From the NCBI RefSeq assembly GCF_029360805.1, contig NZ_JARKNC010000008.1:804339-868338 (forward strand): DNA of 64,000 nt, in the 5' to 3' direction. Of the stretch, positions 26,792 through 35,915 are shown one piece after another. Within the stretch, counting starts at the first letter, position 1. Every line of letters begins with the position of its first letter. Both the position numbers and the translations under genes were made by a program. The DNA is from Daejeonella sp. JGW-45 (GTDB taxonomy: Bacteria > Bacteroidota > Bacteroidia > Sphingobacteriales > Sphingobacteriaceae). The notes under the pieces are model-generated. The model saw only the letters and a list, made by a program, of their open reading frames with translations, was not told where the DNA came from and did not search any database.

Positions 26792-28132
26792 ATGAAAAGA
26801 ATTTCTACTCTTTTAGCGTTGCTTATATGGGCCAGCGCTACTATTGCGCAAAGCATTAAATACGAAAAGTCCTTTGAAGCAGCGCAGGCCAAAGCCCGGG
26901 AGCAGAATAAACTGCTGTGCCTGTTGATAACTACCAAACCGGCTGTGGGGGTTTCGCAAGTGCTCACCGGACTTGACGACCCTGCCATAGTGAAAATTTT
27001 CACTGAGAATTTCGTTGGATACAAGGTCGATCGTTCGGATTCGGCATCACGGCCGCTTATTAGAGCCAATCAATTAACCGGGTTCCCCGCTTTCGCGTTC
27101 TTCGACTCCAAAGGCGGACTCCTTTTTAAACAGATTGGCAATTTGCCGGCACCGCTGCTTACCGATATGTTTAACCGGGCGCTTGCCGAGAAAGGTAAAG
27201 AGTCAATTATTGATCTCGATGAAAAATACAAAACCGGTGATCGTAGCAATGCGTTCCTGAAAAACTACATCAACAGACGCATGAACGCAGGGATTGATAA
27301 AAACGCTGAACTAATTGAGGAGTATGTTAAGACCCTCACCATCAATGACCTCGAAAAATACGGTGAAGTTCTCTTTGTCCTCAAGGCTGGCCCGTTTATC
27401 GACGGTCGCGCATACGGCCTGATAAACACCAACCGTAAGCTAGTCGACAGTATATTCAAACGTGAGATCTATGATGTTAGGGCTGCAATTAATCGCCGCA
27501 TGATCGAAAATACCCTGGAGAGTGCTATAGCAGAAAAAAACATAACAAGGGCTTCGGCCGTTCGGCACTTTACAACAATGTTATCCTCAAAAACTAATCC
27601 TGTTGCTGCTTGGGCAGCCGGTGATCGCCAGATGCTTCGCTATTACTCAGGGATAAAAGATACTGCTCAATACCTGGCAATGGCTGTGAGGCACTACGAT
27701 CAGCATTACATGCGGTTAAGCGCCGACTCCATCCGAAAATTGACAGACAGGGCGCAGGAGGTAGCGCGAAGCAGGGCAAATGAACTGGCCGAGCTGAACA
27801 GACCCACAGGGGCCGCCGTTAGATCGGTAAGTTACACCTATGCCAACAATTTGTTTGCGGCGGAATTGAATAATGGCGCTTACTCTGTTTACACAACCAA
27901 AACCACAAATCCAAAGTACCTGATGCCAGCATTGCAGTGGGTAAAACGATCGATCGAACTGCGTCCGACACCGGAAAGTTATGATACTCTCGCTCACCTC
28001 CATTACCGGCTCGGACATTTCGCCGAAGCGGAAGCAAGTCAATTAAAAGCCGTCGAACTGGGCAAGGCAGCGAAAGGGAATATTACTATTCTTGAAGCAT
28101 CGCTTAAGAAAATGAAATCCCGTACATTATAA
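26792..28132 (+). CDS. exported thioredoxin-fold protein with C-terminal helical repeats
   Basis: 446 aa from the chosen Met (MKRISTLLALLIWASATIAQ signal peptide); an upstream in-frame ATG at 26729 is not preferred. The N-terminal ~130 residues are thioredoxin-like: YEKSFEAAQAKAREQNKLLCLLITT, VKIFTENFVGYKVDRSD, NQLTGFPAFAFFDSKGGLLFKQIG (the cis-Pro loop GFPA is kept). The CxxC site is replaced by TTKPAVG, so it cannot do disulfide chemistry. The rest is helical, ending in a TPR-like RPTPESYDTLAHLHYRLGHFAEAEASQLKAVEL. Probably a periplasmic binding or chaperone protein (inference). Confidence 0.78.
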   Translation: MKRISTLLALLIWASATIAQSIKYEKSFEAAQAKAREQNKLLCLLITTKPAVGVSQVLTGLDDPAIVKIFTENFVGYKVDRSDSASRPLIRANQLTGFPAFAFFDSKGGLLFKQIGNLPAPLLTDMFNRALAEKGKESIIDLDEKYKTGDRSNAFLKNYINRRMNAGIDKNAELIEEYVKTLTINDLEKYGEVLFVLKAGPFIDGRAYGLINTNRKLVDSIFKREIYDVRAAINRRMIENTLESAIAEKNITRASAVRHFTTMLSSKTNPVAAWAAGDRQMLRYYSGIKDTAQYLAMAVRHYDQHYMRLSADSIRKLTDRAQEVARSRANELAELNRPTGAAVRSVSYTYANNLFAAELNNGAYSVYTTKTTNPKYLMPALQWVKRSIELRPTPESYDTLAHLHYRLGHFAEAEASQLKAVELGKAAKGNITILEASLKKMKSRTL

Positions 28133-28195
28133 CAATTCTATTTCCGGTAGCTCAATCAAAATGCAGTTCGATATATTTGCTAAAAAACATTCGAT

Positions 28196-28693
28196 ATGAA
28201 AAGAACATTTCTATTATTACTGATCACCGGGCTGATCAGCGCCACTGCATGCGCACAGCGCCCGAGCCCTGCGGCCAAAGTTTCTGAAACCACTAACAGC
28301 GGAGTAAAGATCACTATCGACTACAGTCAGCCCGGCATTAAGGGAAGAACTATTGGCAAAGAGATCGCTCCATGGGGTAAGGTATGGCGTACCGGCGCTA
28401 ATGAAGCGACAACCTTCGAAGTCAGCAAAAATGTAACCGTGGGCGGAAAAGCGCTGCCGAAAGGGAAATACAGCCTGTATTCTATCCCCGGACAAAAAGA
28501 ATGGGTTATTATCCTGAATAAAACCTGGAACCAGTCGGGCACAGAATACGATCAGAAGGCAGATGCCCTGAGATTTACCGTAAAAACCCTCAAGTCACCA
28601 GCATTCTCTGAAAGAATGACCTTCAAGATCGCTAAAACCGGCGTGGTTTCCCTGATCTGGGGCGATTACCAGGTTAATTTTACCGTGAAATAA
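28196..28693 (+). CDS. DUF2911 family exported protein
   Basis: 165 aa with a signal peptide ending near TACAQ. The domain is typical DUF2911: KITIDYSQPGIKGRTIGKEIAPWGKVWRTGANEATTFEVSKNVTVGGKALPKGKYSLYSIPG and WVIILNKTWNQSGTEYDQKADALRF. A Cys just before the cleavage site (TACAQ) is also compatible with a lipoprotein. Function of the family is unknown. It begins 63 bp after the thioredoxin-fold gene, on the same strand. Confidence 0.88.
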   Translation: MKRTFLLLLITGLISATACAQRPSPAAKVSETTNSGVKITIDYSQPGIKGRTIGKEIAPWGKVWRTGANEATTFEVSKNVTVGGKALPKGKYSLYSIPGQKEWVIILNKTWNQSGTEYDQKADALRFTVKTLKSPAFSERMTFKIAKTGVVSLIWGDYQVNFTVK

Positions 28694-28724
28694 TTCAGAT
28701 CCCTCACTTCGCGCGGGGATCTCA

Positions 28725-28859
28725 AACTGAAAACTGAAAGTTGAAAACTGAAAACTGAAAATGAACTAGACGCTGTGCAGGATCGCTAGTGCTTAATTAA
28801 CTGTTTTCCACTTCAGTTTTCAGTTTTCAGCTTTCCATTTTCCACTTTCAACTTTCAAC
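28725..28859. repeat. inverted intergenic repeat, family A
   Basis: Left arm 28725-28765 (tandem GAAAACTGAAA), unique centre, right arm 28801-28859 (tandem CAGTTTTCAG, then TTTCAACTTTC). It fills the convergent gap between the DUF2911 gene and the T9SS cargo gene. Confidence 0.75.
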
Positions 28860-28874
28860 CCGATAGCTATCGGG
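28859..28874. repeat. perfect 16-bp palindrome
   Basis: CCCGATAGCTATCGGG, directly abutting the family A right arm and 15 bp before the stop of the T9SS cargo gene. May be part of a two-way terminator; no T-tract on either side. Confidence 0.6.
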
Positions 28875-28888
28875 TCTCCACTCTCACC

Positions 28889-30643
28889 CTACCTCACCAA
28901 CGTCACATACCCCGATCTCAAATACTTTTTAAATTCTAGTATCCCCTCAAGAACCCAGTAATATACCCCAACGGGCACGTTTGATGTATCGCGGAAACCT
29001 GTCCAATAATTATTTATATCCGTGGTGATATATACAACGTCGCCCCAGCGGTTAAATATCTTGAAATGCTTTACCTGGACAGCGCTGTTAATGAGTACGG
29101 TTAACTGGTCATTCACGCCGTCACCATTCGGACTGAACATATTTGGTATCACGTAATCCGGGATAATGATATCCACCAATATAGGCGTTATCGAAACGCA
29201 ATTGCTGGCAGTCATGCTTTTTATGTAATAGGTCCCCTTTCTCCCTACCCGGGTGGGGTCGGGTATCCGCCTGGTAGTATCCCTGTCCGCCCAGTATGAG
29301 TACCTCATATTTTCATTATGTAAGAACGCCGTCGTAATGTCGACCGTTACCGGGTGTACAGCCTGTAAAACCCTGGTTTGCACAATCGGCGGGACCGGTA
29401 TAATAAGAACCCTCACGGGCCTGATCTCAACGCAGCCTGATGAACTCCGCCCCCGGATATAATAGGTACCCGTTACCGTGACCCGCCGCGGGTTAAGCAG
29501 GGGCCGCGTCGCCAATGGATCGGTCCAGTACGTATAGGTCAGGTCGGAGCTGTTGCCCACCTTCAGGGAAATATCAGTAATGTCCACGCTTATACAGTCG
29601 GGCGGCGGATCAATAATATTCATAGACATGCCGCCTATGGTGGTGTAGAGTGTTTGCTGGCAACCCAGACCCGGGTATGGCATCAGCTCGATGGCGATCC
29701 GGGTGCCCACGGGCGGAACGGGTGATATAACAACGCTGTCGCCGCTTCCCAGGAACTCTGAGGTTTCAGCGTTATACCAGCGATATCCGTAAAAGCCGGG
29801 AAGAGTTCTCAGGGTCAGGCTTTGTATGCCCGGACAGGTGATATTTCCCGTTACGGGTATAGAGCAATTTTCATCGAAATCGATGTAGGCATACCCAAAA
29901 TGCCCGCCGAGGCTGCAATCATTGGTTGTAAACTCCAGCCTGATAGTTCTCCCCAGATATTCAGATAAGTTCACCAGGACAGGGGACCAGTCTTTATACA
30001 GCACCGGGACAGGGCCCTGAGGAGGGTTATTCCCTCCACCACCGCCACCGCCGCCACCACCGCAAAGCCGTCTGCTTTCAAATGGAGAAACCGCGAAGCC
30101 CGGCAGGCCGCCTGAAGCAACAAATTCAAAAGAGCCGCAGGCGGTTGAATTGTTACTGGCTACATCGAAAACCCTGGCTGTAAACTTAGGCTGCTCATCA
30201 TAATCATGTGTGGGGCTCTCGAAAACTACGGCATAGTTAAAAATTATCGAGTAATTCTCAACATTGGAGGGAACAGTGATGGTATAGCTGATCCGTTCAG
30301 CGCCCCGGCCATTACACTCATTTCCCAGCTGGACAACATAATCACTTCCGTTCGGCGAATTCGTAGAAAACTGACCGTAATAATCGGTCGCCGAAGCCGA
30401 TCTTGGTATAAGCGTATGCGTACCGGCAACCGGACCCGAGGTGTTGAGGGATATAACTGCCGGGCGTGGGTTGTTTGCCGGCGCCATGGGACCGGTCTGC
30501 GAGATCTCTCCCATGGAACATATCCAGTTGAAAAAACTGCCGCTTTCAAAGCCAATGTTCCGCGGGCATTCTGTAACAACCTGTGCAGATCCGGCGAACC
30601 CAGAAATGCAGAAACAGGCCAATAACAGGAACCTATGAAACAT
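28889..30643 (-). CDS. T9SS type B cargo protein (gliding-motility C-terminal domain)
   Basis: 584-aa secreted protein. Signal peptide FLLLACFCISGFAGSAQ. The C-terminal ~85 residues are the type B sorting domain: NMFSPNGDGVNDQLTV, FKIFNRWGDVVY, VPVGVYYWVLEG, ending SGYVTLVR, which directs export through the type IX system and surface attachment. The N-terminal part (ECPRNIGFESGSFFNWICS ... HLGFGYAYIDFDENC-like) resembles a jelly-roll adhesion domain, and two following Ig-like repeats contain 'GTYYIRGRSSSGCV' and 'GTYYIKSMTASNCV'. A run of ten Gly (coding bases about 30035-30065) links the domains. Specific role not shown. Confidence 0.87.
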   Translation of the reverse strand: MFHRFLLLACFCISGFAGSAQVVTECPRNIGFESGSFFNWICSMGEISQTGPMAPANNPRPAVISLNTSGPVAGTHTLIPRSASATDYYGQFSTNSPNGSDYVVQLGNECNGRGAERISYTITVPSNVENYSIIFNYAVVFESPTHDYDEQPKFTARVFDVASNNSTACGSFEFVASGGLPGFAVSPFESRRLCGGGGGGGGGGNNPPQGPVPVLYKDWSPVLVNLSEYLGRTIRLEFTTNDCSLGGHFGYAYIDFDENCSIPVTGNITCPGIQSLTLRTLPGFYGYRWYNAETSEFLGSGDSVVISPVPPVGTRIAIELMPYPGLGCQQTLYTTIGGMSMNIIDPPPDCISVDITDISLKVGNSSDLTYTYWTDPLATRPLLNPRRVTVTGTYYIRGRSSSGCVEIRPVRVLIIPVPPIVQTRVLQAVHPVTVDITTAFLHNENMRYSYWADRDTTRRIPDPTRVGRKGTYYIKSMTASNCVSITPILVDIIIPDYVIPNMFSPNGDGVNDQLTVLINSAVQVKHFKIFNRWGDVVYITTDINNYWTGFRDTSNVPVGVYYWVLEGILEFKKYLRSGYVTLVR

Positions 30644-30797
30644 ACATTAAGTTATAGAAAAATCCCGGCAGAAATGATAACAAGTTAATTCTTAGTTTGT
30701 TGGCATGCCGGCGGTATAAGGATATACGAAGGAAGTTGGGGATTGGTTGTTAGGAAGTATGATTTTCCCGCTCGTAGTCGCGGGAGGGGCGAAAATA

Positions 30798-31904
30798 CTA
30801 CTGAAGGTACCCGAATATCAGTCGCGCCGCCCTCTCCGACGCGCCAGTATCTCCCATTCTAATCAGCAGTTCATCATAATTAATCAGCATACCCGTGCGG
30901 TACAACTGGTCATTCAGGAGCAAATCTAATTCCTTAGCGATCGCTACAGCGTTGCAATCCTCCTGGATAAGCTCTTTTACTACCGCGTCATTCATCACCA
31001 GATTAACGAGCGAAATAAACTTGATATTAACCAGCATACGGGCGATCGCGATGGACACAGGGTTACCTTTATAAACAACCACCTGGGGAACTTTAAGTAT
31101 TGCCGTTTCAAGGGTTGCTGTACCGGAGGTTACCACTGCAGCGGCGGAATTTAAGAGCAGATTATAGGTGGCGTTGAATATCACCGGAATTTCACGCCCG
31201 CCTAGGTAAGGAAGGTAGTCGGCCTCGCTGAAGCTGGGAGCTCCGGCAATAACAAAATGATAACCAGGAAACTTGTCTGCTGCCCTTATCATCTCCGGCA
31301 ATACGCGGTCGAGCTCCTGCTTCCTGCTTCCCGGAAGCAGCGCTATCAAAGGCCTCACATCCAGGTCGTGGTTAACCTTAAACTGATCGTCAGGCTGATT
31401 AACGCTGATTGCATCAAGCAGCGGGTTCCCGATGTAGTCTACATCCATACCCCATTTCTTGTAGAAATCAACCTCGAAGGGCAGGATACAGAACATGCGG
31501 TCGACGTACTTTTTAATTTTCAGTACCCGCTTCTGGTTCCAGGCCCAAACCTTCGGAGAGATATAGTAGAATACCCTTATACCCTCCTTTTTGGCGAACT
31601 CAGCGATCTTCATGTTAAAGCCGGGGAAATCGATCAGGATGATCACATCCGGCTTAAAGTCCAGGATATCCTGCTTGGCCTTCTTTATATTTTTGAATAT
31701 GGTGTTCAGGTTCGCAACTACCTCAACGAAGCCCATGAAAGCCATTTCCGAGTAGTGCTTGGACAGGCTCCCGCCCTCAGCCTGCATCAGATCACCGCCA
31801 AAAAACCGGAATTGCGCATCAGCATCTTCCTGCTTCAACGCCTTCATTAAATTGGATCCATGAAGATCCCCGGATGCTTCACCGGCTATGAGGTAGTATT
31901 TCAT
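30798..31904 (-). CDS. lpxB: lipid-A-disaccharide synthase
   Basis: 368-aa glycosyltransferase joining UDP-2,3-diacylglucosamine and lipid X into the lipid A disaccharide at the inner membrane. Starts with the family mark MKYYLIAGEASGDLHGSNLMKALK, then FFGGDLMQAEGG, MAFMGFVEVV, IDFPGFN, YYISPKVWAWNQKRVLKIKK, and the nucleotide loop LLPGSRKQEL followed by VTSGTATLETAI. Length normal. Downstream of surE on the same strand with a repeat-filled gap. An intact gene supports a Gram-negative outer membrane with LPS. Confidence 0.96.
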   Translation of the reverse strand: MKYYLIAGEASGDLHGSNLMKALKQEDADAQFRFFGGDLMQAEGGSLSKHYSEMAFMGFVEVVANLNTIFKNIKKAKQDILDFKPDVIILIDFPGFNMKIAEFAKKEGIRVFYYISPKVWAWNQKRVLKIKKYVDRMFCILPFEVDFYKKWGMDVDYIGNPLLDAISVNQPDDQFKVNHDLDVRPLIALLPGSRKQELDRVLPEMIRAADKFPGYHFVIAGAPSFSEADYLPYLGGREIPVIFNATYNLLLNSAAAVVTSGTATLETAILKVPQVVVYKGNPVSIAIARMLVNIKFISLVNLVMNDAVVKELIQEDCNAVAIAKELDLLLNDQLYRTGMLINYDELLIRMGDTGASERAARLIFGYLQ

Positions 31905-31908
31905 TGGC

Positions 31909-32086
31909 TATGGGATTTGGGATATGGGATTTGGGCTGTGGGATTTGGGCTATGGGCTGTGGGATGGGAGCTATGGGACTTTGAATCAGGATTAATCGTT
32001 TGCTATGTTCGCTTGCAAAAAGCTCATTGCTCGTGGCTCATTGCTCATTGCTCATAGCTCATTGCTCATAGCCCGTAGCTCACTTC
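31909..32086. repeat. inverted intergenic repeat, family C (GCTATGGG / CTCATAGC units)
   Basis: Left arm 31909-31978 has tandem gctatgggatttggg variants. Right arm about 32021-32086 has tandem ctcattgctcatagc units, continuing a few bases into the surE 3' end. A unique centre of about 40 bp lies between. It fills the gap between surE and lpxB, which are on the same strand. Confidence 0.7.
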
Positions 32087-32869
32087 TCATAGCTCCGAGC
32101 TAAAATCCCAGGTATTCAGTATCGGAATCGCATGATGCGCAGTCATATCAAATTGCACCGGAACTACGGATACATAACCATTATCAAGGGCCCATACGTC
32201 AGTATCTTCGCCATGATCGTTATTCTGGAAGATCCCTGTCAGCCAATAGTATTTACGTCTATGCGGATCAAGGCGCTCGTCAAATTCTTCGGTCCACTTT
32301 GCATTTGCCTGCCTGCAGATCTTAAGGCCTTTGATCGCATCGCCCTTGGGGAAGTTGACATTTAACAGAGTGCCGAGTCCGAGGCCATTCTTCAATACCT
32401 GTTTTGTGATAAGCTCGACATACTTTTTACAGTGACTGAAGTCAGCGTCCAGCTCAAAATCATCCAGCGAAAAGCCTATGGATGGTATGCTTTCGATGGC
32501 GCCTTCCACTGCGGCCGACATGGTGCCGGAATATAAAATGTTTATAGAATTATTCAGGCCGTGATTAATACCCGACACACACAGGTCCGGTTTCTTACCT
32601 TTAAATATCTTATTGACAGCCAGCTTTACACAATCAACCGGCGTCCCCGAGCACTTATACATTTCAACCCCTTCATAAAGGTCTACGCCATCCAGCCGCA
32701 GGGGTTTAGCTATCGTAATAGCATGGCCGGTTGCTGACTGCGGTCCATCGGGTGCCACAACAACAACATTGCCCAGTGTTTGCATCACCTCTATCAGCGC
32801 TTTGATACCGGGTGCTGTGATCCCGTCGTCATTTACTACGAGTATTGTCGGTTTGGTTTTGCTTTTCAT
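32087..32869 (-). CDS. surE: 5'/3'-nucleotidase SurE
   Basis: 260-aa metal-dependent nucleoside-monophosphate phosphatase, cytoplasmic. Acidic metal motif ILVVNDDGITAPGI near the start, then VVVAPDGPQSATGHAIT, the Asn-Ser-Gly motifs CVSGINHGLNNS and LYSGTMSAAVEGAI, and a C-terminal swap region with PVQFDMTAHHAI. The Met at MKSKTKP is used; an ATG 42 bp upstream would add 14 unrelated residues. Confidence 0.95.
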   Translation of the reverse strand: MKSKTKPTILVVNDDGITAPGIKALIEVMQTLGNVVVVAPDGPQSATGHAITIAKPLRLDGVDLYEGVEMYKCSGTPVDCVKLAVNKIFKGKKPDLCVSGINHGLNNSINILYSGTMSAAVEGAIESIPSIGFSLDDFELDADFSHCKKYVELITKQVLKNGLGLGTLLNVNFPKGDAIKGLKICRQANAKWTEEFDERLDPHRRKYYWLTGIFQNNDHGEDTDVWALDNGYVSVVPVQFDMTAHHAIPILNTWDFSSEL

Positions 32870-32941
32870 TGAGACGAAAATACGGATTAGATGTGGGAAA
32901 CGAGAAACCACGATAACTCATTTCCCACATCCATATCCCAC

Positions 32942-33127
32942 TTACAAGCTTCTCAGCCAGTCGATCACGCCTTCGCGCGTTTTTCCCGTCTTCTTTTGTA
33001 ATCTGCCGTAGAGTTCGTCATCCTTTCCCTCTTCGTATTTCAGATCGTCGTCAGTTAAATCGCCATAAGCCTGTTTAACTTTTCCCTTCATTTCGTTCCA
33101 TTTTCCTTTCAATTCTAACTTGTCCAT
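32942..33127 (-). CDS. CsbD family stress protein
   Basis: 61-aa hydrophilic protein: [29 protein letters not shown] then [28 protein letters not shown]. This is the standard CsbD layout, including the KGKVKQAYG and GKTREGV repeats. The family is induced by general stress; its action is unknown. The longer upstream start is not supported by the family. Confidence 0.9.
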   Translation of the reverse strand: MDKLELKGKWNEMKGKVKQAYGDLTDDDLKYEEGKDDELYGRLQKKTGKTREGVIDWLRSL

Positions 33128-33186
33128 GGTGTTTAAGTGTTGGTTATGATCAAATAACCCGGATAAGGAGGAAATGTTTTTTGGGA

Positions 33187-33606
33187 GAGTCAGGAGCAAA
33201 GAGTCAAGAACCAGGAGTCACTAGTATCCGGTTAAAAGATTTTACTTTTCGCCCCAAAGGCAGTCGGATGCTTATAGTAATCGATATTTCCGACAAATCG
33301 ACCCCAAAGGTGGTCGCATGTGAAGTTTTTAAACACATACGACCGCCTCCGGGGTCGGAAAGGCTTGAATGATTTCTTCTATAAACATGAGACCCCGTCC
33401 GAACGGTGTTCATCCCCGTCCGTATCGGCACGGGCGGACGGGCGGGCACCTTCGGGGTCAAGCCTGCTTTGTATTTATAGGTGAGCCTGCCTTTAAAAAA
33501 CGGCAAAAAACATCCCATGCAGGGCGCAAAACATATTTTCGCTGTAAGCGCGGATAGTCCGCTTTGTGGAAAGTCTTTATTCTTTGCTCTTTACTCCCTG
33601 CTCCTT
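33187..33606. repeat. composite gene-free repeat region: family D arms around family G hairpins
   Basis: This fills most of the 479-bp gap between csbD and acs. Outer arms are family D: about 33187-33222 (gtcaggagcaaagagtcaag) and the inverse at 33571-33606 (tctttattctttgctctttac). Inside are nested G+C-rich hairpins: 33299-33357 (CGACCCC..GGGGTCG with GGTCG/CGACC and CATGTG/CACATA continuing the stem) and 33391-33459 (GACCCCG..CGGGGTC enclosing CCCGTCCG/CGGACGGG). The sequence ctataaacat at 33379-33388 joins them (family G core). No gene is believed to lie here. Confidence 0.7.
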
Positions 33607-35520
33607 TTACAGCGCTCCGTTCTTAATCTCCTCAACCACACTCGGGTCGAGCAGTGTCGAAACATCGCCCAGGTTGGAGGTTTCACCCTCTGCGACCTTC
33701 CTGAGGATACGGCGCATGATCTTTCCTGATCTTGTTTTAGGCAGGCCGGAAACGAACTGTATCTTATCCGGTTTAGCGATAGCACCTATGATACGCGCAA
33801 CGGTCTGTAAGATATCCTTACGGGTAAGGTCCTGGTCGTGCGTTGAGGTTCCAAGAATGACGTAGGCGTAGATCCCTTGTCCCTTAATATCATGAGGGTA
33901 CCCTACTACTGCGCTTTCGATAACATCAGCGTGCATATTAATGGCATTTTCAACCTCGGCTGTACCAATACGGTGACCGGACACGTTGATTACATCATCC
34001 ACACGACCGGTAATGCGGTAATAACCATCCTCATCCCTTAAACAGCCGTCGCCGGTAAAGTACATATTAGGATATGTTGCAAAGTAAGTGGTGCGGCAGC
34101 GCTCATGATCGCCCCAGGTGGTACGGATAACGCCAGGCCATGGGAACCTGATACACAAGTTTCCGCTAACATCGTTTCCTGTAAGCTCATTGCCATGCTC
34201 ATCAACCAGTACCGGCTGGATACCCGGCAGGGGCAATGTTGCATAGCCCGGCTTGGTGGTAGTTACACCTGCTATCGGCGAGATCATGATACCGCTGTTC
34301 TCGGTCTGCCACCAGGTGTCTACGATCGGGCAGTTGCCCTTGCCAATATTTTCATTATACCAGTGCCAGGCCTCCTCATTGATTGGCTCCCCTACTGATC
34401 CCAGTTTTTTAAGCGAACTAAGATCCTTTCCCTTTAGAGGCTCATCGCCAAAGCTCATTAAAGAACGGATGGCTGTAGGGGCAGTATATAGAATATTTAC
34501 TTTGAATTTGTCGACAATATCCCAAAACCGTCCTGCGTCAGGGTAGGTAGGTACGCCCTCGAACATCAGTGAAGTAGCACCCTGTGAAAGCGGCCCGTAA
34601 ACGATGTAAGAGTGACCGGTGATCCAGCCGATATCGGCAGTGCAGAAATGCACTTCGCCCGGCTCATACTGGAATACCGTTTTGAAAGTATACCCGGTGT
34701 AGACCATGTAACCGCCGCAGGTATGTACAACACCCTTTGGCTTGCCGGTTGACCCGGATGTATACAATATAAATAAAGGATCTTCAGCATCCATAGACTC
34801 AGCCTCGCAAACAGGGTTGCCCTGGGTCTCTACCTTTTTAATTTCATCTTCCCACCATACATCACGGCCCTTGATCATCGAAACCGGTGTGCGTGTGCGG
34901 GTAAGTACGATGATCTTCTCAACAGATTTACACTGAACAATAGCATCATCTATGATACTTTTCAATGGAATATCCTTTGCTCCCCTGAATCCGCCGTCGG
35001 CAGTGATAACCAGGCTGCATTCAGCGTCATTGATCCTGTCGGCGATAGACTGTGCAGAGAAACCGCCGAACACTACTGAGTGAATGGCGCCGATCCGCGC
35101 GCAGGCCAGAACAGCTATTGCAAGCTCCGGAACCATAGGCATATAGATACATATCCTGTCGCCTTTCTTCGCGCCGTTATTCTTTAACGCATTAGCAAAC
35201 TGGCATACTTTGAAGTGAAGCTCTTTATAAGTGAATCTTCTGTAGTGTTCTTCTGTGTCGTTCGGCTCCCAGATCAGCGCTGTTTTATCACCGTCCTTTT
35301 CAAGGTGGCGGTCCAGGCAATTTTCGGTGATGTTTAACCGGGCGCCTTTAAACCATTGCACATTAGGTTCTGTAAAGTTCCACTCCAATACCTTATCCCA
35401 TTTCTTTTTCCACAGAAAGGTATCAGCTATCCCAGCCCAGAAATTTTCAGGCTCGGCCACACTGTAGTCATACACACGTTTGTAATCGTCAAAAGAATTA
35501 ATACGAAGATCCATTTTCAT
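33607..35520 (-). CDS. acs: acetate-CoA ligase (acetyl-CoA synthetase)
   Basis: 637-aa AMP-forming enzyme making acetyl-CoA from acetate, ATP and CoA. Acs N-terminus (NSFDDYKRVYDYSVAEPENFWAGIADTFLWKKKWDKVLEW), P-loop FILYTSGSTGKPKGVVHT, the acetate pocket region ADIGWITGHSYIVYGPLSQGAT, WWQTENSGIM, FTGDGCLRDEDGYYRITGRVDDVINVSGHRIGTAEVE, and the acetylation-regulated Lys in GLPKTRSGKIMRRILRK. Length normal. A second Met two codons in is an equally possible start. Confidence 0.96.
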   Translation of the reverse strand: MKMDLRINSFDDYKRVYDYSVAEPENFWAGIADTFLWKKKWDKVLEWNFTEPNVQWFKGARLNITENCLDRHLEKDGDKTALIWEPNDTEEHYRRFTYKELHFKVCQFANALKNNGAKKGDRICIYMPMVPELAIAVLACARIGAIHSVVFGGFSAQSIADRINDAECSLVITADGGFRGAKDIPLKSIIDDAIVQCKSVEKIIVLTRTRTPVSMIKGRDVWWEDEIKKVETQGNPVCEAESMDAEDPLFILYTSGSTGKPKGVVHTCGGYMVYTGYTFKTVFQYEPGEVHFCTADIGWITGHSYIVYGPLSQGATSLMFEGVPTYPDAGRFWDIVDKFKVNILYTAPTAIRSLMSFGDEPLKGKDLSSLKKLGSVGEPINEEAWHWYNENIGKGNCPIVDTWWQTENSGIMISPIAGVTTTKPGYATLPLPGIQPVLVDEHGNELTGNDVSGNLCIRFPWPGVIRTTWGDHERCRTTYFATYPNMYFTGDGCLRDEDGYYRITGRVDDVINVSGHRIGTAEVENAINMHADVIESAVVGYPHDIKGQGIYAYVILGTSTHDQDLTRKDILQTVARIIGAIAKPDKIQFVSGLPKTRSGKIMRRILRKVAEGETSNLGDVSTLLDPSVVEEIKNGAL

Positions 35521-35563
35521 TTAAAATATAGTTTGCTTTAATCCCGCATCTATGGGATGAAGT

Positions 35564-35587
35564 CCCCCCGGATAATTATCCGGGGGG
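35564..35587. repeat. perfect 24-bp palindrome (C6 GGATAA | TTATCC G6)
   Basis: Twelve bases each side with no loop, starting with six C and ending with six G, 44 bp upstream of the acs start. No T-tract on either strand, so a plain terminator is unlikely; an operator or a very stable cruciform are alternatives. Confidence 0.7.
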
Positions 35588-35733
35588 TCTATCGAGAGAT
35601 CCCTGCCGCAGCTGGCCGGCCTTTGAGCCTGATTCTCACGACGGTTTTAAAGTTTGTGCGGTAAAAATAGTTTTCTAAAGTATAGGATACAAGGGCAAGG
35701 GCTAATATAGTGTATAACATTTGTGACGGGCCG

Positions 35734-35765
35734 GGAAATTGATTTCCTGTAGCGTGTACGTACAC
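35734..35765. repeat. two adjacent short palindromes
   Basis: GGAAATTGATTTCC at 35734-35747 and the perfect GTGTACGTACAC at 35754-35765. Spacing and symmetry are compatible with a protein-binding site; which gene it would serve is unclear. Confidence 0.45.
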
Positions 35766-35915
35766 CAAAATAATTTAACGTCGCTTTTTAATTTGCAGTC
35801 GTTTTGCGTGACTTTATTGCTTGGGACTTTTGAGGAGGAGATTGTAAAACAATATAAAATAAAGATATACATAGCTGGGATAAGAAGAATGGAACTGGTG
35901 TAGAGAAAACGATGC

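Noticed and set aside
31257-31850. 197-codon rightward frame
   Set aside because: Antisense to lpxB.
33204-33518. 104-codon leftward frame
   Set aside because: Lies wholly in the composite hairpin region between csbD and acs; no domain.
35564-35587. 24-bp palindrome as terminator
   Set aside because: No T-tract on either strand and it lies upstream of acs, not after a gene.
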